Shown here: positions 34,145-45,303 of the stretch, piece after piece
Layout: the number at the start of each line of letters is the position of its first letter
Position numbering within the stretch: position 1 is the first letter of the stretch
DNA from: Taxawa tesnikishii (nom. ined.)
Lineage: Eukaryota > Ascomycota > Dothideomycetes > Dothideales
Assembly (NCBI GenBank): GCA_030247885.1
Contig: JAPDRO010000017.1
Coordinates: 558,001 to 622,000, forward strand
Direction: 5' to 3'
Length of the DNA stretch: 64,000 nt
The notes under the pieces: generated by a model
Databases searched by the model: none
The model's input: the letters and a program-made list of their open reading frames with translations, nothing else
What the model was told of the DNA's origin: nothing
Made by a program: the position numbers and the translations under genes

Positions 34145-35318
34145 CTACCAAGGGATCGTACAGATCAGCTTTCCCTTCGTCTTGTTGCTCTCCATGAGCT
34201 GATGGGCCTCGACAATGCTCTCCCAATCAAACACCTTTTCAATGTACACCTTGAACGTGCCATCGACAAACTTCGGCATCGCATGCTCGACGAGCCTATC
34301 CCTGAGCGCACCCTGGTAACCCTCGTCCCTGCTCCTCAGCGTGGTACCCTCGTACCTCACCCGCTTACGCAGGAACGCAGAGATATCCGTCTCGGCGGGC
34401 AGCTTCGCGCCCGTCAGTGTACCGAGTGTGACAATGTGCCCGTCGCGCGCGGCCGCATTTAGGTTCGAGGCGAAGAAGCCCGCGCCCATGAAGTCGACTA
34501 TCACGTCGACGCCCTTGCCGTCGGTCGCTTTCAGCAGTTCCGAGGACCAGTCGCCTTTGTCCGAGTTAAAGGCCGCGGTCGCGCCGAGCGATTTCACGCA
34601 AAAGTCGTTCTTCTCGTCCGAGCGGGTGGTTGCGTACACGCCGGATGCGCCGTCGGCTTTGCTGAGTTGGATGCCGGCGATGCTGACGGACGAAGCGCCC
34701 GCGTGCCAGAGGATGGATTGGCCTGGCTTGTAGCCGGCGACCATGTACATGGCTTGCGTTGCCGTGATCCACGTCTGCCGCACACCTCGGTCATCAGCCC
34801 TGCAAACTCCTGGCCCTCCCAACCCTTCCATGGCCGTTCACCCCCACCAGACCCGGTCAGGTACGGTTTGTAGTCACTCACCTCCGGGATCCCCGCACAT
34901 TCCTCCCAAGTCAACTCCTTCGGCTTATGTACGAGCATGTGCGTACTGACGGCAATGTACTCGGCATACGCGCCTCCGTACGCGAGCCCAAACACCTCAT
35001 CGCCCTTCTTGAATCCGCCCTCGCTCTGCTGTGCCAGCTCCTCGACGACGCCGCTGAACTCGACGCCCAGCGTCGCAGGCGCCTGCGGGGGACCGGATAC
35101 ATGCCTTCACGCTGCAGCAGGTCCATGCGGTTGAGTCCGAAAGCCTTGACACGAACGAGCGCTTGCGCGGCTGTCGGCTTAGGTCGTTCGATGGAGCTGA
35201 TGTGCAGGTTCGTTGCGGGGCCTTTACCGTCTTTGATGTCTGCAGGTCACGGTCAGCAGGGGTCGAGTAGTAGCGTGCAGTGGAAGAAAGACTGGCCTAC
35301 TGCCCGCATCGTCACCAT
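34145..35318 (-). CDS. quinone oxidoreductase-like MDR reductase, frame breaks
   Basis: Medium-chain reductase of the NADPH:quinone oxidoreductase (TP53I3/QorB-like) type, without zinc ligands. Exons 35318-35301, 35239-34882 and 34774-34145 give about 335 aa. The N-terminal GroES-like part reads ALVRVKAFGLNRMDLLQREG, LGVEFSGVVEEL and GDEVFGLAYGGAYAEY. The Rossmann part has SILWHAGASSVSIAGIQL, VDVIVDFMGAGFF and DGHIVTLGTL. Two single-base losses are inferred. One is at five G on plus (35087-35091), so that YPVP continues as PQAPATLGVEF. The other is at the first splice donor (35300/35301), where one more G would give both a good donor and the phase for DIKDGKGPATN. The 107-bp intron 34775-34881 has no in-frame stop but breaks the conserved join PE/TWITATQAMY. 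Confidence 0.88.
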
Positions 35319-36060
35319 GGTTGCGATTCGAGGCGTGTATAGAAAGTGTTGTGCAGTCGTGCGGGCTCGTCTCAGTCCGGCTGTGTGAAGGGATTTGAGC
35401 ATGCAACGGGCGCTTGCCTCCCTCTCTCAGTTTTCTTGCTGTTGATGATAAGACGGGACCATAAAACAAAAGGATCGATCGGGATTCCTCTGAGGTATAC
35501 AGAAAACATGAGATGAGAAATACGTCTGCGATGCAATGATTACAGAGCAACATCCGAGCTTCGCGGGGCAAGTCGGCAATGACGCAAGTGGGGCATGGGG
35601 CATGGGTACCTTTTCCGTCCAAGTGCCATCCTTGCCCCTCTCCCTCTCCCTCTCCCTTTCCCTCGATCCTTTCTCGGAGCTCGTTCCACAATGGAAAGCT
35701 GTGCCGTCCGCCGCGGTATTTGTTCGTGACGCTCGACATCCTTGAGCTTCTGTCTGGGACATACCGATGGACCGGATCGCTCAAGCATGCCGCAAGGAAC
35801 ACCCCTGCAGACATGATTCCCATCTCAGCTGTGGGTATGCGTGTCATCCTCTAGCGGTGTGAGCAGATGGCTTGTGTAACGCATGTTCGATCGCACTGGA
35901 GGCGCACAGCGTTTGACGCAGGAGCCTACAAACTTCCCGCACACGTGAAGTCCGCGGATGCGCCAGTAGCAATGCTTAGACGAGCAGCTCTGCTCCAGTG
36001 GCACCAGACTCCAGACATGCTCGACTCCCCTCCTCTTCGTCAACCCATTCACGCTCATCT
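35319..36060. other. 742-bp intergenic region
   Basis: Between the reductase start and the Ser/Pro-rich protein stop, both minus. It contains a (TCTCCC)-type pyrimidine tract at about 35636-35664. Several overlapping ORFs exist only because of that repeat. No gene is supported. Confidence 0.5.
35636..35664. repeat. (TCTCCC)n pyrimidine tract
   Basis: About four to five copies of TCTCCC upstream of the quinone reductase gene. It is a polypyrimidine strand bias typical of fungal promoters. Confidence 0.75.
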
Positions 36061-36555
36061 TCACTCCGGGATCGTGAAAGACTCCCTGGGTGACGGACTG
36101 CCGAGAGGAATCGCGTCGTTGAGATACGCCATCGTCTGTGCCTCGTACAAGTCTCGCAGGCAGGCTTCGGACTGTTTCTGGCGGATGTCGCGCAGCGATT
36201 CGTTGGTCGATATCGAGCATCTCCGGAGCGTCGGTCTGCGCTTCTTAGGCATGGAGCGGACTTTGACGCGCATGGTGGGCGATCCGGTCGGCGTTGGCGT
36301 TGGCGTCAACGTGGGAGAGCTGTGCTGTGAATGGGAGACGGAGTCTGAAGACGTTCGCGGAGAGTGGCTGCTAGCGCGCGAAGGCGTCGTTGGGACTGTT
36401 GTGTTGGAAGGGGAAAGAGAGGTGTACGATGTCTGCTCTTTGGCCCATGGCGCGGGCGCGTCGAGTTTGTAGAGAAAGTTCTCCTCCTGCAGTTTGGTCT
36501 GGACCCAGAGGCGTGGCCGTTCGTGACCGGTTGGCAGTACTGATGTCGATGCCAT
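36061..36555 (-). CDS. hypothetical Ser/Thr/Pro-rich protein, 164 aa
   Basis: Single uninterrupted ORF from ATG 36555 to a stop at 36061-36063. The N-terminus has an ordered-looking piece (RPRLWVQTKLQEENFLYKLD), the middle is Ser/Thr/Pro-rich (TPTPTPTGSPT), then comes a basic segment (VRSMPKKRRPTLRRCS) and an amphipathic C-terminal stretch (DIRQKQSEACLRDLYEAQ). No domain is recognised. Mixed composition with a plausible folded end supports a real gene over a chance ORF. The basic patch followed by Ser is a possible kinase target. Confidence 0.5.
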   Translation of the reverse strand: MASTSVLPTGHERPRLWVQTKLQEENFLYKLDAPAPWAKEQTSYTSLSPSNTTVPTTPSRASSHSPRTSSDSVSHSQHSSPTLTPTPTPTGSPTMRVKVRSMPKKRRPTLRRCSISTNESLRDIRQKQSEACLRDLYEAQTMAYLNDAIPLGSPSPRESFTIPE

Positions 36556-37939
36556 TGTGATATGCTCTTCTTGCTGTACAAACGTAGGATCTCACTCCGG
36601 GAATGCGTACGGAATGCGAGAATTGGCAGAAACAGACAAGGCTGACAACCACAAGGGATATAGAAAAGGAATATATAGCCCAGCCAGCTACGTTACTTAC
36701 TTACACATCGCTATGACCTGAGCACAATTGCGCACAACGAGCTTGAGCTTGCTTGCTTGCAGCTGCATTGTGGTGTCATGGCCTCGTATTTTTAGGCGCA
36801 CCCATCAATCGAACCATTTGAGTTGCAGGGATGCGTATATTGCTCGAGTAAGATGGGCTGCAGGCGACGAAGGTGTGCAAACTGACCGCACCGCGCTGCA
36901 GGGTAACATGCCCTACCCACGGCGGGCCCCAGTTGCCTGACGTAGAGGCACGGCTTAGGTTGGCCTCAACACCGCCAGGAAGGACGCTACATCTGTAGAG
37001 CGACCGGGTGTGTTGCGCATAAGGGTGCACGCGAAGGCGGCAAGCTTTCGGGTCCCCTCCAAACCTCCAGCCACTGGCGTTTGTTTTGTCCCTGGTGATC
37101 GCGCGTGGAGGGAGGTTGGAAGAAAACGGGGAAAACTTGGACAAGCAAGCCAGCAGTGGGCTTGCGCAATCATTGCGACCCCGGCGACATCGACATCATG
37201 GTGGGGTGTGACAGGGGCGAAGGATAGCGATGCGCCTGTCACACGAACAGGCGGGAGACAACTCTGTCCGAGTTCAGAATGAGCTGGGGGCTGACAGCCA
37301 ACAGAGGTGTCTGGTGCTTGCCGTGCTGACCGGAGATATTGTCACGAGATCGATCGCCAGCTGCAAAGCCGTCCAGAGGTGTAGGGTGTAGGGTAAGCTT
37401 CGTACAGGCCCTTGTAGAACCACTGAAAGGCGTAATCGCGGAGGAAATAGAGAAGGCGGGAAGCGAGACAGAAATCGTCGCAGCCAGCCACTCGCCCGCC
37501 AGGCTTGGCTGCAAATCACGAAGTGAGACGGTGAGGTACACCGCGGACCGCTCTGGTGTTCTCGGACGAATGCGTGCGTGCATGCATGCATGCATGCACG
37601 ACTGATTGCGCACAATGAGATGGTTGGAAGCGCTGTGGTATAGGTCCCGCCAAGTGGAGCTTTCTCGAGCATCTCCCATCTCCACTGAACTCCAACCACC
37701 TCAACGCAAACCAGCTTCCCTACTTTCCTCAACGACAGTAGCACCAAAGGTTTCGCCCAAGTAAGAGCATCCCAATTGCCCATTTCAAAGCGCACCAAGA
37801 GTCCTTCCAATTTCATTTTCAAAACCGTAAGAACCACCACCCGCCTGTCACCACCCTACCATCGCCTTTGCCATGCCCGTCAGACTGCCTGCAACGCCCC
37901 GTAAACATCAGCCCACACACCCTGCCTAGCAAGGAGGAA
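36556..37939. other. 1.38-kb stretch without a supported gene
   Basis: ORFs such as minus 37274-37840 overlap others in several frames and have no domain. A TGCG/TGCA alternating tract lies at 37571-37600. Presumed promoter of the Ser/Pro-rich gene at the left and 3' flank of the Cys-rich gene at the right. Confidence 0.5.
37571..37600. repeat. alternating purine-pyrimidine tract (TGCG/TGCA)n
   Basis: About 30 bp of strictly alternating purine and pyrimidine, mostly TGCA units. Such DNA can adopt the Z form. A shorter GC-alternating tract is at 38056-38067 inside an intron. Confidence 0.8.
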
Positions 37940-38442
37940 TCAATCTGCTTTCTTGCCCATTGGTGGATAGTTCTTTCCTGCATCGCTCCACGTTAGTGTC
38001 TTCACAACAACCAATGCCCAACAGCATGCACATCCGTGACAGGAATTCAATTAGGTGCGCGCGCGCGACGTGAAGGGAGATGAACTCGTAGCCCAAGCAA
38101 ACTTTCACATACCGTTCTTCTCGACCTTAGGATCGCAGGTGCACCACTGGGGACTGGGAATCGAGTCCATGACCATGGGAACGTGAGCGCCGCAGCCCCA
38201 CCACGTCTTCTTCTCTGCTCAGAACATCAGTCCGTCAGCCAAGACCACTGTTCAATCCCAAACCCCTTAGATCTCTCAACGGTACCCTACGCGACAGTTT
38301 CATATCCAGATATACCGTGACTCTAGCCTTTGGGTAAAGTTCGGACTGGATACAACTGGCGCTAGCGAGTGTACACACGAAGGGACGGAGAGTTTGGAGG
38401 GAAGGACTTACGGCAGTTATCGCAGGTTGCTGGTTTACACAT
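37940..38442 (-). CDS. 56-residue Cys-rich protein in three exons
   Basis: Exons 38442-38412, 38214-38113 and 37977-37940 join to exactly 57 codons. The protein starts MCKPATCDNCQKKTWWGCG, continues HVPMVMDSIP, then QWCTCDPKVEKNGKNYPPMG and ends KKAD. Six Cys occur as C, CxxC, GCG and CTC; with His they could bind one or two zinc ions, so a small zinc ribbon is likely. I recall similar short conserved proteins in many ascomycetes, with no assigned function. The introns are 197 and 135 bp, long for this genome, and together exceed the coding sequence by nearly two to one. Both have GT-AG ends and preserve the phase. It is too small and split to show up as an ORF. Confidence 0.8.
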
Positions 38443-38815
38443 GTTTCTTTTTCTTTCCAGTCCTGCTAGGGGCACTTTTGTTGATAGATTTGCGAAGGTC
38501 TGACGGCTATGTATTGTGTAGTCGGACAGACGTGAACTGCACTTGCTTTTATCGCCGAGACACCCTCGGAGATCGGGATCTCTTGGCGTCGTTGGAAGAA
38601 TCCCCGAGGGTCAGGAGTCGGCGATCGGAAACACACGATACGACAAAAAGTGCCCGAGACTCGAGGATGGGAGTAGAGACAAGAGGACGGTGCTTCCTAC
38701 GACACGGCAGGATGGCCCGACGCGAGTGTATCTGTCCTATTCTATATGCTTTTCCCCGCCGTAACTCCACCAATGCATCCACATGACTCCGACCAAAACT
38801 TTTATGTTGTATAGC
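38443..38815. other. 373-bp tandem intergenic region
   Basis: Between the Cys-rich protein start and the Dbp3 stop, both on minus. Contains presumed promoter only. The ORFs here are short and unsupported. Confidence 0.5.
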
Positions 38816-40835
38816 TCAGTCAAAAGTAATCTTCGTCGCCTTCTTTATCTCGCCCGCGCCGGGATCCTTATAAAACGCGCCATATGCATCATGCGTCTTC
38901 TTCTTCACAGTCGTTCCAAACTTCATCAGATCTTCCGGAACAGGCTGGTTCGCGCCTTTCAGCACGTTGATGAGTGCACCCGCGAGTGCCTTTTCGTGCT
39001 CCGTGAAGAGGGTTACAGCGATGCCGGTCTGACCTGCGCGCCCGGTTCTGCAATGAAGTCAGCATTTGCGTCCTTGAGCAGTTGTCACCCAAGAGAAAGG
39101 GTTAAACGGGTGGAAGGGGAGGGTAGTGCGAAAGTTACTCACCGCCCAATCCTGTGCACGTAGTCCTCGACCGTAAGTGGGAACGTGACGTTGATAACGA
39201 CCTTGACGGCCGGGATATCCAGTCCTCTGGCCGCGACATCCGTCGCAACGAGCAACGGCACCTTGCCCTGCTTAAACGCTTCGAGACTCGCCGTGCGCTG
39301 CTGCTGACTCAGATCACCGTGAATGCCGGCGACCTCGAACCCTCGCGAGCGGATGAAGCCTTCGATCCGTGTTGCTTCTTTCTTGTAGAGACAGAACACT
39401 AGCACTTTGTCCCCCTTGTTCTTGCCGCTCTGATACTTTCTGAGCAAGCTGACGAGGATGTCGTTTTTTCGCGCGGGTCCACGACACGGACTTCTTGTGT
39501 GATACGCTGGTTGGCACGTAGCTCGCCCGTCGGGTTGTCGCCGATGTTGATGCGGACGGGCGAGTTCATAAACGTGGCGGCCAGCTTGCGAACGGATTCC
39601 GGCCACGTCGCAGTGAACATGAGCGTCTGTCGGCCCAAGGACGATGTGCTGGAGAGGATCTTGCGCACTTCTTCTTCGAATCCTTTGTCCAGCATGCGGT
39701 CAGCTTCGTCAAGAACCGCGTAGCGCACGTTGCTGAGGTCGACGCTTTTCTCGCTGAGAAAGTCGTTCAGACGGCCCGGTGTCGCGACGATGATGCTTGC
39801 GCCCTTGATCGTCTCGCGTTGCTGGTCTTTGTTCACTCCGCCATAGACACACGTCACTTTCAGTCCTGCCGGCGTCGCTAGTTTGACCAGTTGCTCGTGG
39901 ATTTGCAGTGCGAGTTCTCGCGTGGGTGAAACAATGCAGGCGCGGATGCCCTTCTTCTGCTCCTTCGCTGGTAGAGAGCTTATGTGCCGGATACACGGCA
40001 CGCCGAATCCCATCGTCTTGCCAGAGCCAGTTTCTGCGACGCCGATGACGTCCCTTCCAGCGAATAGGTATGGCCATGCTGCGGCTTGAATGGGTGTGGG
40101 TGTGGTGTAGGCGGCAAAAGGAGTGCGCTGCGCTTCGTCGGTGATGGGAAGGTAGGAGAAGGACGTGATTGGTCTGTAGATGGGCGAGAGCTTTGCATCG
40201 TCGGTGACCGTGATGAACTTCTCCGCGATAAAGGCGTCAATCTCAGACTGCGGAAGCGCGCCGAGAGCAGCATCTTCAGTGTATCCGGACTGAGCGTGTG
40301 CACCGTTTGTCGCCTTGGCATCCCCGTTCGTCGACTTTGCGGTTGCGTCGCCAATGGTCCTAGCCATACCGTTCTGCTCGGTCGCGCTCTCGGCGTCGCG
40401 TTTGGCGCGCTTCAGTGCCTTGCGCTCCATCTTTGCCGCCGCCTTGTCCGCATCGACATCCGCCGCACCCGTGTCAGCAGCCTCGTCTTGCTCCCTCTTC
40501 GCGCGCTTCAAGGCCTTCTTCGCAGCCTTTGAAGCGGCCTTGTCGAGGTTTGGGCCGCCAGTCAAGTCTGCGGCCGCTTCGGCATTGTCAAGTCTCTCGC
40601 TGACACTCTCCTCGACAACTCCCTCCTGTACGACATCCTTGTCCGCACCTTCGCCGACGCCCTTCTCCTTGCGCTTCTTCTTCTTTTCCTTCTCCACGCC
40701 GTCTGACGCCACCTTTTCCCTCCTCGACTTGATTTTCTTATCCTTCTTAGCCTTCTTCGTCACTGGCTCTGTTGCGTCATGGCCTGTGGTACCGTTAGAG
40801 ATGGCAAGCTCTTCTTCGTTTTTGCGTTTAGCCAT
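38816..40835 (-). CDS. dbp3: DEAD-box RNA helicase Dbp3, frame break
   Basis: Nucleolar ATP-dependent RNA helicase of 60S ribosome biogenesis (pre-rRNA A3 cleavage in yeast). Exons 40835-39143 and 39047-38816 give about 641 aa. The first 200 residues are Lys-rich with nucleolar-type repeats ([22 protein letters not shown]). The core follows: Q-motif region [11 protein letters not shown], motif I AETGSGKT, Ia [23 protein letters not shown], then [19 protein letters not shown] and [15 protein letters not shown]. After VVDPREK the frame must change to [12 protein letters not shown] run of six A (TTTTTT at 39464-39469 on plus) one base short explains it. The 95-bp intron splits motif VI (HRIGR/TGRAG). 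Assignment to Dbp3 rests on [15 protein letters not shown] and the basic N-terminus. Confidence 0.92.
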
Positions 40836-42001
40836 GATGATGATGTATTGTGTCGGGGTTGGGTGGGTTGATTTCTGTCGAGATTTTCGCCGGGCGTCGA
40901 GAGATTCTGGAAATTTGCGTCGATCCCCGGCGTTGCGGGCCGCGAATCCGTAGACGAAGGCGCGTCATGGCTGGGACTTGCGGACGAATGGGTGAAGGTA
41001 ACATTGGAGCCACAGTCTGCCATGTCTGTTGCAGAGAGAAGGGAGAGGTGTCGTCTTCGCCACCCTTAGTGTTGGCTGCAATGGCATTGTGTAGTCCTCC
41101 CCTCGACCAGGCATATAGAGACGCCTTCTCCACGTGACGTGAGTTCCATTCGATCGATGCACAGGGGAGCGCAGGGGCAGGGCACGGCAGGGCGGGTATC
41201 GAGAAGTCCAGCGCGACGGCTTCATCTTCAGTTTGCGGGGACTCCGCACGAACACGGCTGAGGGAAGCTGCGGAAGCCACGAGCCATGGGCCGTGGGCCG
41301 TGGGCCATGGCGATTACCTGAACACCGGGGAGGCTAACAACGCATCCTTCGCCGCGCTACACTCTCTTCTGCATATACCAGAAAGTTGCTTGGGTACCGT
41401 AGCCAGCACCATCCGCGACTATTCCAGTATCCGTCACTATCCCACCATCCCACCATCCCGCCATCCTGCCATCCTGCCATCTCACCATCCCACCCACGCC
41501 TTCGGACAAAGCTTGCTACGGCCCCCAAGATCGCACCATACACGCCCTGTCTTAACCGAGCACCTGCATCTAGCTGTGTGCCAAGGCCAGGAACACTGCA
41601 GCTGTCTGGCCATCTTGCACCCGTAGCAGCGAGCGGAGTGACTAGGCACGGCTTCCAGAAGCCTCAAGCCTTGCTAACTCCCCCTCCCCCCCAGTTGTTG
41701 CTGCTCGGCTTGGACGAACTGTCAACTCTTTTGATTCCTTTCTCATTCGCTGCCTCCAAACGCATTTACGACTTCCTTCTGAGCCACTGCCGCAGTCAAC
41801 CTCTTGGCTCCGTCTTACTTCCTTCCGGCCACTCCGTCAAACTCGACCTGCACACGAAACCTCCGGCCGTCTTCTCCGGGGCAGTGATCAGCGTCAGCAC
41901 CCTCTCGAGTCCCGGATCGATAATGACCGCGGTCGCGTGTTGCTAGACGTCATTGCCATTCCCTGCAGCGCGACGCGTGCCCTATATCACGTCCGTCTGT
42001 C
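40836..42001. other. 1.17-kb divergent promoter region
   Basis: Lies between Dbp3 (-) and the second Zn2Cys6 gene (+). It contains CCATCC/CCATCCTG short repeats at about 41445-41490. ORFs here show no domain. Confidence 0.55.
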
Positions 42002-44169
42002 ATGACTACTGCCAACAAGCCCGACGTCAATCCTGCGAAGCGACCACGAACCATGTCTGAATCCGACGATGACAGGCTCGTCCATCCTGAGGGCCAACTG
42101 GCCGACTCTGCCATGTCCAAGCCTGAGAGGCCGCAGAACAAGAAGCGCTACTCTCAAGACACTATAGACTACCCCCGCCGCCGCGCGACCATCGCGGTAT
42201 GCTCATGAATCCCTCTTACGCGAAGAGAGACGTACTGACTATGACGCAGTGCGAAATATGTCGTAGTCGCAAGTCACGTTGCGATGGCGCACGACGTAGG
42301 CAATCGTGCATCTTGAGTACCACGTCCTGTTGCTGACAATGATACTCCTAGCCAAATGCCGTCTGTGCTCAGAACTCGGCGCAGAATGCGTATACCGGGA
42401 GCCAGGCATCAAGCTCGACGCTGGGGACAAACTGATCCTTGAGCACCTAAGCCGCATTGAAGGCTTGCTTCAGTCGAATTTGATGGCATCTACGCCCGGG
42501 GTTTCCGTACCACCCGTGCTCTCCCCAGCCGCCAGCAACAGCACAAACGACGACTCACACATCCGCCGTATCAGCAGTAGTACATCAGCACCGCTGGGTG
42601 GTAACCCTTTGAATGGACTGGGAACGTGGTCGAATGCGCCCGTGAACATCTCTACCATGCCCAAGATACACACCACTCCAGCTTTGCATCTTCTCCAATG
42701 GCCAATGATCCGAGATCTTGTTTCCAGGCCCTACGACCCGCAGGTACTGTTGCAGTTGGAGATGAATCGGGAGCCATTGAAGCTGACAGGGTCTCCGCAT
42801 CCGGACCTCTCCAATGTTCACCTCTACGTCCAGGCTTTCTTCGAGCGAGTCAACGTGTGGTACGCAGTCGTCAATCCATACACCTGGCGTTCCTACTACC
42901 GCACTGCCGCCTCGTATGGTTTTGTGGACGGACCGGAGAGTTGCATAGTACTTCTTGTGCTTGCGCTTGGGTGTGCGGCCAACTCCGGCAGCATCTCGCT
43001 GCAACCGTACCATCAGGATCCTCCAGGCCTGCCCTATTTCGCATCCGCGTGGAAACTCCTGCCTGGCTTGATGACAAGGAACGACATGTTGTCCGCTCAA
43101 TGCCACATCCTCGCATCCGCCTACCTCTTCTATATCGTCCGCCCTCTCGAAGCCTGGAACATGCTGACAAACACGTCCATGAAGCTTCAACTCCTGCTCA
43201 GCTTCCCAGGCCGCCTGCCAGCCGCCGCCACCGAATTGAGCCAGCGCGTCTACTGGAACACTCTCCTGTTCGAGTCTGACCTCCTCGCTGAGCTTGATCT
43301 TCCCCACTCCGGAATCGTCAGTTTCGAAGAAACTGTTGGTCTCCCCGGCGGCTTCGAAGACGATGCCGGCCTTGCAGAGGATGCAGTCGGGCGTGACGAA
43401 CTTTGGTACTTCCTCGCCGAAATCGCACTCCGCCGCCTCCTGAACCGCGTCAGCCACCTCGTCTATACAAAAACCTCCGCCATCCCCCTCTCGACCACCA
43501 CCCTTGACCCCCTGGCCGCCGAGCTTGACTTCCAGCTGAGCCAGTGGTACGATGGGTTGCCGGATCCAGTACGGTTCCCTAGGAGCAGGCTGCCCACCGA
43601 TAGTCCCGTGCAGACGGTTCTACGACTGAGGTATTTTGCGTGTAGGACTATCATTTTCCGGCCGTACATCCTGGCTGTCCTAGCGGATGAGACGGCGGCT
43701 GCGGATCCGAACGTGCAGGAGAATTGTAAGAAGTGCCTTGAGGCTTGTATCAGGCAAATCGAACATATAACCGCACAGTATGTCTATCTCATCCCCTATC
43801 CTCATGCCCCCTCCCTTCCTTCCTTCCCCTCTGTCTCTTTTCAATGCCATGCCCTACATTGTGTCGTTATTCGGTTCAGCTGATTCCGTCATACAGTCAC
43901 GCAGGCCACCTACCCTACCTCTGGCAAGGCGCTCTGAGCATCTTCTCTCAAACTCTATTAGTGATGGGCGCCACCATGTCTCCTCCCTAGCCGCCATGCT
44001 TCCGCCTGCGAGATCCATGGACGTCATTATTGCGGATGTGATTGCGGAGATTGAGCGCCTGGCCCATCTGGCGCCGAGCTTGAGGCTCAGTGCGGAGATG
44101 TTACGCGAGGCGGAGGAGAGGAGAAGGATGTTCTTCGTTAGTGGGAGTGCGAGGGGTGTTACGGGTTAG
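42002..44169 (+). CDS. Zn2Cys6 transcription factor, frame break near C-terminus
   Basis: Exons 42002-42196, 42250-42295, 42352-43777 and 43897-44169 (about 646 aa). A canonical CX2CX6CX6CX2CX6C cluster occupies residues 66-93 (CEICRSRKSRC, then CRLCSELGAEC) and is split by the 56-bp second intron. A short coiled linker follows (KLILEHLSRIEGLLQ). The fungal-specific TF domain spans about residues 200-560 (HPDLSNVHLYVQAFFERVN, VLLVLALGCA, AWKLLPGL). Near the end, MGATMSPP must continue as LAAMLPPARSMDV, needing one more C at 43985-43987. The first exon is acidic and basic in turn and gives nuclear-type composition. Neighbours to the right (GST-like, tannase, DUF3237-like) are possible targets, but this is inference from position only. 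Confidence 0.9.
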
Positions 44170-44259
44170 GTGAAGTAGATGTCGGGTCTGCGAAAGGGAA
44201 CTGATGGGGTTATGGGGGTACGGGAAGGGATTCTGGTGTGGTAAAGAGGATCCGCGCAA

Positions 44260-44294
44260 TGCAACCGCAGAGCGCGCAGAGCTCTGCGGTTGCA
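44260..44294. repeat. perfect 14-bp inverted repeat with 7-bp loop
   Basis: TGCAACCGCAGAGC (44260-44273) is repeated as its exact reverse complement at 44281-44294. A partial third copy (GAGCTCTGCGGT) follows at about 44317. It lies 90 bp beyond the Zn2Cys6 gene stop. It could be a terminator-like hairpin, or, as it holds CCG and CGG triplets, a binding site for a zinc-cluster dimer. Confidence 0.85.
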
Positions 44295-45235
44295 CTGATC
44301 CGATTGTCCCTGCGCCGAGCTCTGCGGTCCATCAACCCTCGCTATGATTCGAGGAGGAAATTGGGGACTGGAGGATTGTTGAGGATCTCTGAGGTCGTTT
44401 TGACCAGAAGTTGCTCCCCTTGTCCTCGAACCCTCACTGGGTTGGGTTCCCACAATATCGAGCGATCGGGCACACCATCCAGACAGCAGGTCTCGACGCA
44501 CCAAGGCCGTGGGTTACTCGGCTATCGTGAGAGACCAACGATTGAACAACCACCAGAACAGTGCCAGATCCGGCCGAGTCAGGATTGCCGGATGCGGGAA
44601 CGGCTCTGTCGGACCCCTCAAGACCGCAATCGCTCTGGCGTCGCGCTCCCATCGAAAGTGGTGTTCGGGTTAGGGGATAGCGTCCGCTGAGTGCATCAAC
44701 GCACACCGTCCGAGGCCTTCGCAACATGAGAGCGACAGACTCCGGCCACTAAATCAATTTGAACAAACAGATGTTGGTAAATTTGCATGATATCGATCAT
44801 TGTGGAAGAAGGCAATGTCTATGGCAGATAGATCGTGTACTTGGTGTAAAGCTCAAGCAGAGTGCTTTCCGGATGAGAGTGGGAGGCTCCGGTATAGATT
44901 CCCGGACGCCTCTGGTCATGGCCTGCGTAGATCCCGTCACGTATGGAGGCAGCCTTCGTCGAAAACACAACGTTCACCACTGACCATGAAATGCGTATGT
45001 TGTGGTCTATACTCGATAAGTTACTGAAATTCTGAAATCCAGAAATCCGAGAATCCAGAATGAGCCTCGTGGCGGGTTGGCACGTATGGCCGACCGTCTC
45101 CAATTGGCAACCATGGTCGGCGTGCAACACCAACAGCAAACAGCGCCACCGACATCAACCACGGAAGCCTTGCCTAACGCGGACACCGTGTTTTCACGTC
45201 CACCACTCGGTTCTCACATCTTCAAGGGACTCAAC

Positions 45236-45243
45236 TATATATA
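45236..45243 (+). promoter_or_regulatory. TATA box of the FAX/GST-like gene
   Basis: TATATATA lies 68 bases upstream of the ATG at 45304, a typical distance in ascomycete inducible genes. Function is inferred. Confidence 0.55.
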
Positions 45244-45303
45244 CGGGTCTTCGCTACCAGATCTGGAACCGTTCAAATACTCGCACATTATTCCGCTCAC
45301 ACA

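Larger units (their letters stand above)
44170..45303. other. 1.13-kb intergenic region
   Basis: Between the Zn2Cys6 stop and the GST-like start, both plus. Besides the inverted repeat and a TATA box near the right end, no coding region is supported. Confidence 0.55.

Noticed and set aside
39399-39606. Programmed -1 frameshift in Dbp3 at the A6 run
   Set aside because: There is no X-XXY-YYZ slippery site with pseudoknot evident, and many unrelated genes show the same kind of break, so a sequence error is simpler.
40086-40953. Plus-strand ORFs of 148 and 212 codons opposite Dbp3
   Set aside because: They are antisense shadows of the Lys/Ala-rich N-terminus of the helicase, rich in Ser/Phe/Leu only because Lys codons read in reverse.
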